NCBI RefSeq assembly: GCF_024323335.1
Contig: NC_066581.1
Coordinates: 178,305,330 to 178,369,329, forward strand
DNA from: Lathyrus oleraceus
Lineage: Eukaryota > Streptophyta > Magnoliopsida > Fabales > Fabaceae
Length of the DNA stretch: 64,000 bases
Reading direction: 5' to 3'
Below, one piece after another: positions 10,995 to 21,802 of the stretch (positions are counted from its first letter, which is position 1; each line of letters begins with the position of its first letter). The translations under genes and the position numbers were made by a program. The notes beneath the pieces are model-generated. The model worked only from the letters and a program-made list of their open reading frames with translations. It ran no database searches and had not been told where the DNA came from.

Positions 10995-12089
10995 CAAAAT
11001 AAACCAGGTTCTACCTTTCTTTCTTATCTTATGTCGTTGCATTAGGGACAATGCAAGATTTAAGTATGGGGGAGGAAGCTTTATTGCCTTTTATTTACCG
11101 CTTTCTAGTTAGATTTAAATTATTGTTATTTCTTTTTGTTATTCTATAATTTTTATGGTTATTTTAACTTTTTGTCAAAGTGTCAGTTGAGCTAAATATC
11201 AATGAGCTGTCGAGTCTTTATGCATGGTTTCCGTTATTTACTGATTCTCCTATTTACTTAAGCCATACAATTTTTTTTGCAAAAACCTAGACTTAGAAAT
11301 GCAATTCATATTTTGCAAATTCTGAACTATAAACCAAACTGAGGTTGAATTGTAGAGATTTGGAAAAGCTTTATAAGACCGATATTGCTTTAACACCTTA
11401 AATCTCCCAAGTATTAGATCGATTTGAGTACTTGTCATGCCATAGCCTTAAATTCTATCCTTTGATATTTCCTTAAGTAGTTTATCTAGCAGTCAACACC
11501 ATCCTAAGCATACACTACGCAAGAACTCGATGCAAATAAGTGTATGATTTTCAGGCTTAAAAGAAGAAAAGATTACAAAATGTATGAAAAACGTTGTTCC
11601 CTCTAAGTTAGGTGACCCTCACCCGGTCATTTAGCCCAACGGTATAACCAGTTTCAAATGTTATTTGAGCCAAAGTGTGAAAAAGAAAGAAAGAAATAAT
11701 AATGAGATCATAGTCACTAACATACTATCTTACTATGCATGTGAAAGGATAACGAGCTTAATGTGATTGTGCCAAAATGAAAAAGGATAAAAAGAAGGTT
11801 TAGTAAGGTAGGATTAGGCATGACAACATGATTCATATTGGTTTGTACAGGAGAGAGACTTATGGTTGCAACATTGCGACTTTGTGTTCTAACGATACCC
11901 TTAGTATGGAAGTGAATACCTGCTAATACAAATTTTGAACCAAAGTAAAGGTTATAGACTAGAATGAGTATCTGAATGCAACTGTGTTTTCCACGAGTCT
12001 TGATAATGTATGTTGCAAATACTTTACAAAACTTTTTCATGTATGCGGCATTTGCTTGAGGACAAGCAAAGGTTTAAGTATGGGGGGTT
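10995..12089 (+). other. Athila-like 3' non-coding region with two polypurine-like tracts
   Basis: No coding sequence is seen. The proper polypurine tract AAGTATGGGGGGTT (12076-12089) abuts the 3' LTR. A near copy, AAGTATGGGGGAGGAAG, lies about 1 kb upstream at 11062-11078 in a similar context: GGGACAATGCAAGATTT before it here, and GAGGACAAGCAAAGGTTT before the true one. The remaining sequence is AT-rich. Confidence 0.65.
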
Positions 12090-13590
12090 TGATAACGCGA
12101 AAACGTATCGTATTTTTGGCCCTATATGCACTGCTTTTTACTCGATTAACACTATTTATTGCATAATATTTTATGTTTGTTTGCAGGTATTCATTGATTA
12201 AAAGGTTTACCGCAAGAAAAATGGGAAATAGCAAAAAGGAAAGAAAAAGGCAAGAAAAGAGAAGAAAATGAACCATCCAATTGGATAATGGGCCACCAAA
12301 GCACATGGGCTTGTGGCGCCCATTACCCAAAGGATGTGGCGCCCGCCACATTGGGCCACAAGGGAGGTGGAGCCCGCTACCAACCCTTGAAAAGTGGGGT
12401 GACAGTTGCTACAAGAGTGGAGCTCGCCACTCATCATGGATTGAGGGTTGTGGCAACCGCCACAACCAAGTCTCCCAACGATTCCTACTTTTCCGCCCCC
12501 TTTTTAGCCACAGTTTCCACCACTCTTGCTACATTGGAGGAACATGGAATGGATATAAAAAGGAGACTAATCAGACACGCATATCTCTCTTCTTCCAGTT
12601 TTTAGTCTACGATTTAATTTTTGTTTTGCTTTATTTTTCTTTTAGTTTTCTAGGCAGTTTCTTACCATTGTAAAAGTGATAGTTTCTCCATATCGGGGAC
12701 TATTACGATTTATTATTTTTTCACGCATTTGGGATTCAATTGTAAGAGGTATTCATTGCCAAATCCTGTCGGAATTATTTAATCGAAGATTCAAGATTCA
12801 ATTCCAGTTCTTAAATTTCCATCCAGGTTTATTATTGTTTACTATTTTATTTATTTATGCCTTACTGTATGTTTAATTCCCCAATTGCCATGTCTGTCAC
12901 CGGATCTATGTCCAGCTAAACCCTTAGGGTTCAGTATGTAAAGACCGTTGAAACAACGGGATTCAATAAATATTTGGTGTTAGTTTTTATAAAACTTATT
13001 TTTCCAGTTTTAGTTTCTTATTTTAATCAAACTATTTTTCGTATGAGAGTATAAAACAAACTAAGGTTACAGTCAATAAAAACGAGAGTTTGAGATTTTA
13101 ACGAGATAGATGAAACTAGGCATTGATCCTAAATACAACGAGAGCGCTTTAGGATCAAATAGACTTTATCTATATTTAAAAAGTACTTTTAAATTCAAAA
13201 TGAGACCGCGAGAGACCAGCATTCTGGTTTAGGAGTATGGTCGGAGTCAATAAAACGAGAGTGTGAGGCTAAGTCCTTTCTATAAATAATTTCTACTAAA
13301 TAATATTTTAACCAATAATATTACACCAACTATCTATCGAATCCCTGAGGTTTGATGTATTACATACCGATATCCCCTATATCTTATATCTTTATCTTTA
13401 TTCTATTTTATAGTTATTTCTCTTCATCCCTCCAATCTTAGAACAATCATTCGCCTTAGATTTACATAGTAACCTCAGACCACGGTACGTTTGATTATTA
13501 TTCCTTGTGCGTTCGATAATCTTTAAAACTACGCGATAGGACTGTGCACTTGCAGTCACGATTCACATAGAATTACCAAAGTCGCGATCA
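12090..13590 (+). repeat. 3' LTR of the Athila-like element
   Basis: A 1,501-bp LTR from TGATAACGCG to GTCGCGATCA. The start lies directly after the polypurine tract. The end is placed where CCAAA, a near match to the left flank CCTAA, begins. GTGGCGCCCGCCAC occurs at 12336-12349. The right third carries repeated AACGAGAG phrases (about 13080-13260), each following text on AATAAAA.CGAGAGT. Confidence 0.8.
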
Positions 13591-13595
13591 CCAAA

Positions 13596-14600
13596 TACCC
13601 GATAAAGTTAATCTACTTCCTTTGTTTTCCCCAGCGGATTCGTTTTCACGTTTCCCCAAGTTGTATATCCTTTATATGTTCATCCTAACCGATGACAGAT
13701 ATTTTTCCTTTGTGGTTTTCTACCCAGTAAAAAGGTAGTTGTAATCCCGGCTTTTATTCCCAAGAGAGTTAATCCTTGATATGTTCATCCTAATTGATGA
13801 CTGATTTTCTCCTACCGAGTCTATCCTTGATATGTTCACTTTGACCGGTGACATATATTCTCTCTTTGGTATTCTATTCAGTAACTGATAGATATAATTC
13901 CTATTTTTTTCCCGACAGTTTATCCTTGATATGTTCATCTTAACTGATGACATATATTCTTCCTTTGAGTTTATCCTTGATATATTCACTTTAATTAATG
14001 ACAAATATTCTCTCTTTTTGGTCTTCTACCCAGTAACCGATAGTTATAAATCCTATTTGATCATTTCCCCCAGCAGGCTATTCTTACCCAGTAACCGGTA
14101 ACGAATACACCTCTTTTTCCTCAACGAGTCATCCTTGATATGTTTACCCTAACCGGTAACGGATGCCCCTCTATCAGAGTATATTATCTTCCTACTCAGT
14201 AACCGGTAGTAGTTAATATATTTCTGGTACTTCTGTGTTAAAGTTCTTTCTTCCCCAGTTAAGTTTGATTCAAGTATTTCAGCTTCGCTATGATTTACCC
14301 GTTTCCCCTGAAGAGTTTCCCTTATCCCCAACCGAGTCCTTCCATTGAGTTATTTTAAAGGAATTTCCCCTCGTGTCTCCAGAAATTTTCAAGTCATAGC
14401 TTGGCATACACATAACTTTTATCCCCTAGAGTCTCTGTCTCCCCATAAAGGTCATTTTAACATTCATATCATATGCATCATGAGGTCTCTTAGGGACCAA
14501 TTTTTTTTCTAGATGTTGTTATTTAAGTCCATTCTACTGAGTTGATGCAAAGATTTTAACCTTCACACCCTCAGTTAGAATGTCCTTAAATAGGGGCAGC
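13596..14600 (+). other. Ogre A 3' UTR, second part, with tandem repeats and polypurine tract
   Basis: Six diverged copies of a phrase like TCCTTGATATGTTCA + TCCTAACCGATGAC occur at about 13667, 13771, 13826, 13920, 13972 and 14128, interleaved with ACCCAGTAACCGGTAG phrases. This fits the known habit of Ogre 3' UTRs to carry tandem repeats. The tract AAATAGGGGCAGC (14588-14600) is the polypurine tract, followed at once by the LTR start. Confidence 0.7.
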
Positions 14601-14642
14601 TATAAGACCCTAAATTTTAACCCTAAGATCCCTCATGCTATC
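14601..14642 (+). repeat. Ogre A 3' LTR, first 42 bp
   Basis: TATAAGACCCTAAATTTTAA follows the polypurine tract and matches the TGTAAGACCC start of the LTRs at 14643, 28778 and 59504, with TG changed to TA. The sequence is then split by the solo LTR at 14643; the last five bases (14638-14642, CTATC) are the target site. Confidence 0.75.
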
Positions 14643-17600
14643 TGTAAGACCCTAATTTTGACCCTAAGATCCCTCATGGCATCATGTTATTGCACAAGTG
14701 CATTGCCTCAAGGATCATAGCATGTTTGGCTCCTTAACCCTATGGTTGAGACTTGTTTGAGTGTTTTTAGACCACCAAGCATGCTTGTATTGTATATTAT
14801 TGCTCTTATTTTTTTTTATTAATAACCAAAAGCACAAAAATATGTCACTAACTCTTTTTATTTTGAAGCTCAAGTGATCATGTGCCACAATGCTCTTAGG
14901 AGGCTCCTAAGCCCAATGAAATGGCTAGATGAAGATGAGGAAAAGCATGAAAGTGGTCCACAAAGCTCCTAATAATCATATATGTCTCCCAAGTATCTCA
15001 ATTTGCCAATTTGATCAAGATAACCCAAAGGGATCGAGGATTGTTTCCCAAGGAAACCCTAATTCAACTGTGCTTTGACTATGCCTTGCTCATGAAGCAA
15101 CCTCAACCTATGATAAAATTTAATCAAGGGAAGTTCTTTGATTCATTATTTTATGCATATATTATCTTATTTTAGGATCCTCAATCGTTTATTCATCAAG
15201 ATTGGAAGTTTGGCCTTGAAAAGTTGACCAGTCAAGTTATCTGACTAAACTGAGGATCACTGAGATATAACTTTTGATGTGTTTGTCAAATGAAGATGAC
15301 CCCAAGAGAAAACCTGTTCTTAATAACTATATGAGCAACTTTAATGTTCATAAAAAATACATTTGAAACTTGGAAGGTCATCATTCATTTCAAAACATTA
15401 TAGGTCATTTTGACTGAAACCCTAATTTTGGGTCAACTTACCAAGGGCATAACTTCCTTAATTTTTATGAGTTTGAGGTGAGACTAAATGAACTGGAAAT
15501 CTTGATATGTCTAATTCAAATGTTATGTTGGACAAAATTTCATAATTCTAAAATAAATACATGTGATAATACAAAACATTATAGGTCACATTGGACCTAA
15601 TTCATTGAATTTGAAAAAGTACTCAACTTTAAATGCCCATAACTTTGTCATAGAAAATCCAAATGATGCAAACTTTGATTCTAAATTGATAATCTTGAAA
15701 TTATCTACAACGTTTATGTTGAAGGTTTTTCTATTTGAATCTTGCATCATGAAAACAGAGAGGTGTGATTAAGCTTGCTTTTGGTGAAAATTTTCAAATG
15801 TGACTTAAACATGTTTTTTACTTGGATTTTCCAGGCCAGTTTTCATTAATTTCCAAATGCCAAATGAATTTTTTCCCAACATGACTTTTGTTACTTATTT
15901 CAAGGGCTTTCCAACCATTATGCACATTACTTTTTTGGACTTACCATTGGTGAGTTTTGAAGACCTTTCCATTTATGTGCATTTTGGCATTTCATGTTAT
16001 AACTTGGTATGCAAGATGATTCCATTTCATGTACACGTCCAAATCCATTCCATATGAACTCAACATGATTTTGCAGCCATCATTGGGCCTCACACGCGCC
16101 TGTACATGCCCATGCATCCAATTTCAATTTGCCTTGCACACATGAGAAGTGTGATCATTTGAGACTTTCAGCTACAAATAGAGCTTCCCACTCATTCATT
16201 CATCAACCTTTTGGAGATCTGAATTGCTGCAACATTGAAACCATAGTCATACCAAAGGAATTTTCCAGAAATTTTTCTCACTTTCGAGCTTGAAATTCAA
16301 CTTCATTAGCTGATCTTCAAAGCTTAATTCCTTAGCCTTTCACTTCCACTGCATCCCTAGAGCAAAGAGGAGTCAAGATCTTGAAGAAATCATGGCCTGA
16401 AGTGATCCAATTCAGAGGTATACATTCAAACTTTTTGGATCTAGAACTCTCAATTCAATGTAGTATCCTTGTGTTTGTGTGGTTTTTTGAAGTCCCCACA
16501 CTTGAGACAAGCCAATGGTGGTTTCAATTTTCCATTTCGTGCATTTTCAGTTTGAACATCATGATCTTCCACCTCACACTTCTCTAAATATAAGAAGAGT
16601 GAGGAAGATCCATGGATACAATGGTGATCTCCATCACACGAGCTTCATTTCCATGGCTTTGTTTTTAATTTTTATTAAATTTCATTTTCCTGCAACTGGT
16701 GGCCGGAGGTTGTTGTTCCACCGGAGAAGATGGTGGTTTCCACCACCATCCCCAAGTGCGCACCTTCACAACCCTTGGATTTGGTTCTCACGTTCTAATC
16801 GCGTGCGTCCATTGTGTATACTTCATTTAATGCCATATGCAGCGCGTTTGACTTAGTCACACCATGCGCCCTCAGATCTGGACAGTCCATTGATGCCACA
16901 TCAATTAATGAGGTGCATCACGCGGCTGTGGTTAGTTTATTTTCTTTTATTTTCAATTAATTCATTTGATTTTCAAAAATTCATAAAAAATTTATTTGAA
17001 GTCATAAAAATATGAGACCAATTCCAAAATTTTTCTTCAAAAATCTAGTTTCATATTTTGATTTTTAATTTTTTTTTTGACTTCATTTAATAATTTTTGT
17101 GAATTATTTGGTTTTTAATAGTTTTAATTCATTTTAAAATACTTTCTGACTTTTGAAAAATCCAAAAATATTTTCATAGCATCTATGGATCATCATAAGT
17201 CAATCAAAATAGTATCATCAATTTCTTATTTTATTTGAGACTTATTTGAGATTTTAGTTCATATTATGTTATTTTTTAGTGTTTTTAATTGTTTTTAAAT
17301 ACTTTCTGATTTCAAAAATTGGTGAGAACATTAGTCAAAGCTTGTTTGACCATGTTGAACCTATGAGAATTTAATTGGACTTGTTGAAGTTGATTTGAAT
17401 TGAATTTGAGGTTTGACCTTATTTGTTTATTTTTTATTTGCATTTTATTTTAATTCAAAAAATACCAAAAAAATATTGTTGACTTGTTGACTTGTGATCT
17501 TCATTTCTTTTCTGTTTGGTGTTGATTGATGATGATTTGATTCACATTTGATCAATTGGATTGAATTATGGTCTTCTTTTTCCCTCCCTTTTATTTTCAT

Positions 17601-19513
17601 CCCTTTCTTCCCATCAATGGACAATGAGTTAAAGTCTTATGGTTGGTCTTGACAAATGAGATGTTTAACCTTCTTTGATCCAAACCAAACTCAACTTGAT
17701 CCATGATCAAGTGAGTTGTTTTGTGTCTAAGATAGGTTGCTTCTTAGTCAAGCAAATAACCTAAAGTCAATACAAGGCCCTTCCTCTTTTGCTTGGCATG
17801 GCAAGTTTATGGAGCTTGGCTTACTAGTCATGATCTCTAACTTGTGTTCTTTGCCTATATTTTTATTGACCGGCCTCAAATAGGCGTGACTACTACATTA
17901 GTCCACTTACGATTGCTTAACATAGTGCTACATTGTCTTATGACAAGCTAACATAACCTCCACTAATTACTAACTTTAATTTGAGTATTTGAATTTCTTG
18001 TCATTTACTTTTAATGCCATTTATTTCTTGCTCATTATTCATATTGATTTTCCCTTTGCTCACTTGAGCACATATTTTATGTTTATGTCATTTTTATTTT
18101 GCACATTTGAGCTCATTATTGTATATAAATATATTGCTATCTTGTGTTTGTTTTGTGTTTGTTTTGTGTGAACCAAATGCAAAAGGAGAAAGGACTTAGA
18201 ATTAGGACTTACCTATGCTTAAAGGAGTTCAAGAGCGACTAGGCTTCATGCCTTTAGAATGCAAAAACTTGTGGAAGAGCAACTAGGCCTCATGCCTTTA
18301 GAATGCTAAATTTCAAAGTTGATCTTAAAGGACTTCTCATCCAAACTTATCCTTTGTCCATTCCCCTTATTATGTTGTGAACTTTTTGATGTTTGTTTTT
18401 GTGTGACAGGGATTCCACTTTGAGATTGTGAAAAGAGGACCATTGTCATGAGTAGCCAAGTTAAGAGCCAAGCCAAATAGAGATCCTAGGAGCCTGAATT
18501 CAAATTGTTTGATTGCTTGTTTGTGTGTCCTAAGTCCAAAGGAAAGGAGCATCTTGAATCATCTCTATGATTCCAAGAAAAGGAACTCCAAGGGTTTATC
18601 TTTCCCTCTCTTATCTTTGTTTGGTTTAGGACTAGCCTTTCTCTTCTTCTCCTCACTCTAACCAAGCCAAAATCATTTTCAAAACTTTGACTTTGTTTTC
18701 AAAATTAGAAACCTAGGCCTTAAGCCTTTGACTTTTTCAAACTCTTTTCATAAATACTCATTGTGAATAAATCTCAAATCCAACTTTGACTTCATTTTGT
18801 AGATAAATCTAACTTGTAAATACAACTCACTTCAAGTTGTTTTTGTGGTTCCAATGGCCATCTTATTAATTTTTTTTTTATAAACATTAGTCATAGGTTT
18901 GAGTTATCATAGTGGTTGATGTAAATCTCACCTCATCCTTAGTGGTTGGATTATAAGTCTTCCATGCTTATTATAGGGTTAACCCCTCACTAGCATGTTG
19001 AAGCCCTCCTCACATGGTGGATTGTTGGTTTAGGTTGAGTTTTCTCCCTTTGATAACAAAAGACCTTAAAGCTTTTGATCAAATCAATTCACCAATCTTT
19101 GATATTTTTACCCCGAACTACGAGGTTTTGATCCCCCTTTGTGATGGTACATAGGCAATGGGTTCATCCATTCAAACAACAAATTTGTAAATATAATCTA
19201 TTCTCTTCTCATCCCTCAAATCTTTTGTACAAATATTTTCACAAATACCAACCTACAACACATATTTGCAAAAAGGGTTCCCTTAGAGTACTAAGGATGT
19301 TTTGGGTGCGTAAAACCTTCCCATTTCATAACCAACCCCCTTACCCAGATCTCTGACATTTTTATTAGTTTTTGATTTGAAAAACTTCTTACCTTGGCTT
19401 TTGTTCACTTTTTAGACTTTCCTTTAGACAAATAAAAGTGCGGTGGTGACTCAAATTGTATGTTGACTTTTGGCTTAGTCAATAAACCTAAAGGTAACGG
19501 AAACCCCACTACA
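14643..19513 (+). mobile_element. Complete solo LTR, Ogre family (4,871 bp)
   Basis: Runs from TGTAAGACCCTAATTTTGAC to CGGAAACCCCACTACA and is flanked by CTATC on both sides (14638-14642 and 19514-19518), an exact 5-bp target-site duplication. No internal element sequence remains, so it formed by recombination between two LTRs. The 3' end carries the GTGCGGTGGTGACTC and AAAGGTAACGG phrases typical of legume Tat/Ogre LTR ends. ORFs inside are short, AT-rich and unrelated to known proteins. It is inserted 42 bp into another LTR of the same broad family. Confidence 0.85.
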
Positions 19514-20294
19514 CTATCTCATCATTTGCATTAGCTTTGGGATCACACCTTGGCATCCTCCTTACCCCTCATTCATTAGGTTTGCATTGTGAGAGGTCAG
19601 CAAGCACATTTTATTGTCCCATACTTGATTTTATTTTATTTACTAACCAAAATACCAAAAATATGTCTACGTATAACTTTGTTTCTTTTGTAGGTAGTAT
19701 GTGCATCCACCAATCCCTCATCAAGCTCATATATAGGGTTTAAGACCCTCAATGCAAGGAGACTAATCAATATACGATTTAAATTGACTCTAGACATCAT
19801 ATATGGATCCCCATGATCTTCACATATCATTTTGATCAAGAATTCATCAAGAGTTTGAAGATTGTTTGCTTTGGAAGCCCTAATTCATTTAGGTATCTTA
19901 TATGACTTCCTCAACAAGTTTCCTGATCATATGATCAAATATTTCAAGGTATACTTCATATTATATCATCTTATTTATATATGATCCTCCTTGAGTCCAA
20001 GATATCAATATAACTTCAAGTTTGCAAGATGGTTCATGGTGGTTGGCCAGAGAAAGTCAACTAGTCAAAACCGGGGTTCCCTAGGCCATGTATCCTACAA
20101 TTTCTGTCATATGAAAATGATTCCAACAGAAAAGTCACTCCTTATAACATTACAAACAACTTCCATGTTGAGGTCAGGAGCTAGTTTTTCTTGGAATTTC
20201 ATTTTTTATGGTGAAAGATTATAGGTCATTTTGTTTGAACCCTAGTTAGGAGGTCAACTTCTAAGGTCCATAACTTGCTCAATTTTTATGAGAT
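19514..20294 (+). repeat. Ogre A 3' LTR, continuation
   Basis: Resumes the host LTR after the solo insertion and is recognisable by phrases shared with the neighbouring LTR: TTTACTAACCAAAATACCAA (19640; compare 14822) and CATAACTTGCTCAATTTTTA (20271; compare 15451). It stops at 20294 where copia element 1 begins; the five bases before are GAGAT, the expected target site of that insertion. The rest of this LTR should lie beyond the right edge of the window. Confidence 0.7.
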
Positions 20295-21261
20295 TGAAAT
20301 TCTGGTATCAGATATGAGATGTCGAAGGTAATGTCACGACACTAATATCTGAACAACAAGAGCAATATAAACAGGATAAAAATAGAGAAACAATTGAACA
20401 AGCGACACAAGCAATTGTTAACCCAGTTCGGTGCAAACTCACCTATGTCTGGGGGCTACCAAGCTAGTAAGGAAATCCACTAAGCAGAATTACTCTTAGT
20501 AAACAACTTCAAGTTACAGTCTTTTCACCTAATCTCTACCCGTGTGACTTCTATCTAAGAACTCTTAGATATGAGACCCTACTCACTCCCCCTCAATCAC
20601 AACAATGATATAACAATAAATACAAAAAGAAAGAAGACACACTTCAAGGACACATACTTGATCTTGCTTAAAAGCTTTAATAAAGTAAACAAAGACTCGT
20701 ACTTCAAAGCTTAGAGTGGGCAAATTACAACACAAAACTCAGTCCACTTCATACATCAACAAGATGAATGAATGGATCATAATACACAAGTTCACACAAG
20801 ACTAAAACCCTAAAACTCTCTCACTTTTTCGTTCGTCTCTTGTGTGTCTAAATCAGGTTTTACATGGCCTTTAAATAGAAGCTTTTTGAATGGGCCTGGG
20901 CAGCATGAAACCCTAATTCTATTTTAATTGCGTATCTCCTAAGAAACAACAGCTAATCATTCCTTTTTGTAAAATAGAGCATTCTGGTTTTAAATATAAT
21001 TACTCCTTGAATAGCGCATGCAATCTCCACATAAGCACACAAATATTTGCATGAAAAGCGCAGCAACAAAACACATAACATTCATACTGAATGTTCTGTA
21101 TACACATGTCTTAACATCGGGTCTGACATCTTGGCTAAATCCTGCACAACCATATTTAAATATCCTGCAGGAAGCTGATATCACATGTCAAGACAACACG
21201 CGTGACATCTTGTGATAACACTTAGTTTTACCAAAATTGATGCCAAGACATAGAACCAACA
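20295..21261 (-). repeat. 3' LTR of copia element 1 (967 bp)
   Basis: On the minus strand it starts TGTTGGTTCTATG directly after the polypurine tract and ends ...GATACCAGAATTTCA at 20295. The end matches the remnant beside the primer-binding site (28735-28777). The five bases outside are GAGAT (20290-20294); the matching right-hand copy is not in the window. Confidence 0.8.
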
Positions 21262-21802
21262 AACTCCCCCTTTGGAAAATTTTGGCTAAAACATACATCA
21301 GATCATACGTTTACAAGAAATCAATTAAAGTATCAGTTCAGTTGCAGAAATAAAACAAACACACATTACTAACAAAGATAGCAACTAGTAAACACACATG
21401 CGTTTATGCTCAGAACACACCACCTCCCCCTTCAGCTAGTCCATACCAAGCAACAACCTGCTTCACACATACAAAACACAAAGAATTCTCCCCCTATGCC
21501 ACACAACTACTCACCAGACAGTTCTCCTTCTTTGTATCAGTCAAACATCAACAAGATATATCAACAAGATATAGCTACTTCTCCCCCTTTTTAGCCAAAA
21601 GAGACCAAAGAGACAAAATAAATGTCTATTTAGTCATTAAGCGAAATGTCAAAAGTTAAAGGGTTACAAAACTAAGTACATAATCAGCTGTAAGCAAGCT
21701 AAGATACAAACCAACAAAACAACAAAACAGAATTGCCAAATCAAGAAAATCCATCACATTAATAAAAACCATCAAAGTCAATAGGGACCAAAGTCAAGGG
21801 AG
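21262..21802 (-). other. Multiple polypurine tracts and 3' non-coding region, copia element 1
   Basis: On the minus strand CCAAAGGGGGAGTT directly precedes the LTR (about 21262-21276). Further GGGGGAG-type tracts lie near 21425, 21490 and 21582. Several polypurine tracts before the 3' LTR are a reported hallmark of Sireviruses. The rest of the stretch is non-coding. Confidence 0.7.

Larger units (their letters stand above)
5333..13590 (+). mobile_element. Athila-like Ty3/gypsy element, internally deleted, with two extra ORFs
   Basis: The LTRs share the start TGATAACGCG at 5333 and 12090. The imperfect target-site duplication is CCTAA (5328-5332) against CCAAA (13591-13595). The 5' LTR is cut at about 6132 and fused directly to integrase, so gag, protease, RT and RNase H are deleted. 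After integrase come two related ORFs (7680-8891 and 9598-10994), a non-coding region and a polypurine tract. Integrase sequence, extra ORFs downstream of pol, and a PPT of the type AAGTATGGGGGG fit the Athila lineage. Homologous LTR parts differ by roughly 5% by eye, so the insertion is much older than the copia element at 43889. It sits in the Ogre A 3' UTR. Confidence 0.8.
1..20294 (+). mobile_element. Ogre-type Ty3/gypsy retrotransposon, copy A (interrupted, left end outside window)
   Basis: The pieces of one Ogre element can be followed in order: leader (1-937), start of ORF1 (938-1468), end of integrase (2766-3565), 3' UTR (3566-5327 and 13596-14600), polypurine tract and 3' LTR start (14601-14642, resuming 19514-20294). 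Assignment rests on the ORF1 upstream of gag, the integrase that aligns closely with the better preserved copy at 57731-59047, and the long repeat-rich 3' UTR, all known traits of Ogre (Tat lineage). Most of ORF1, all gag, protease, RT and RNase H are missing. Later insertions are a solo LTR, an Athila-like element, another Ogre-family LTR and a copia element. It cannot move by itself. Confidence 0.8.

Noticed and set aside
16515..16856. Plus-strand ORF of 113 codons with basic, proline-rich text.
   Set aside because: Inside a non-coding solo LTR, no homology recognised, no conserved counterpart in related LTRs.
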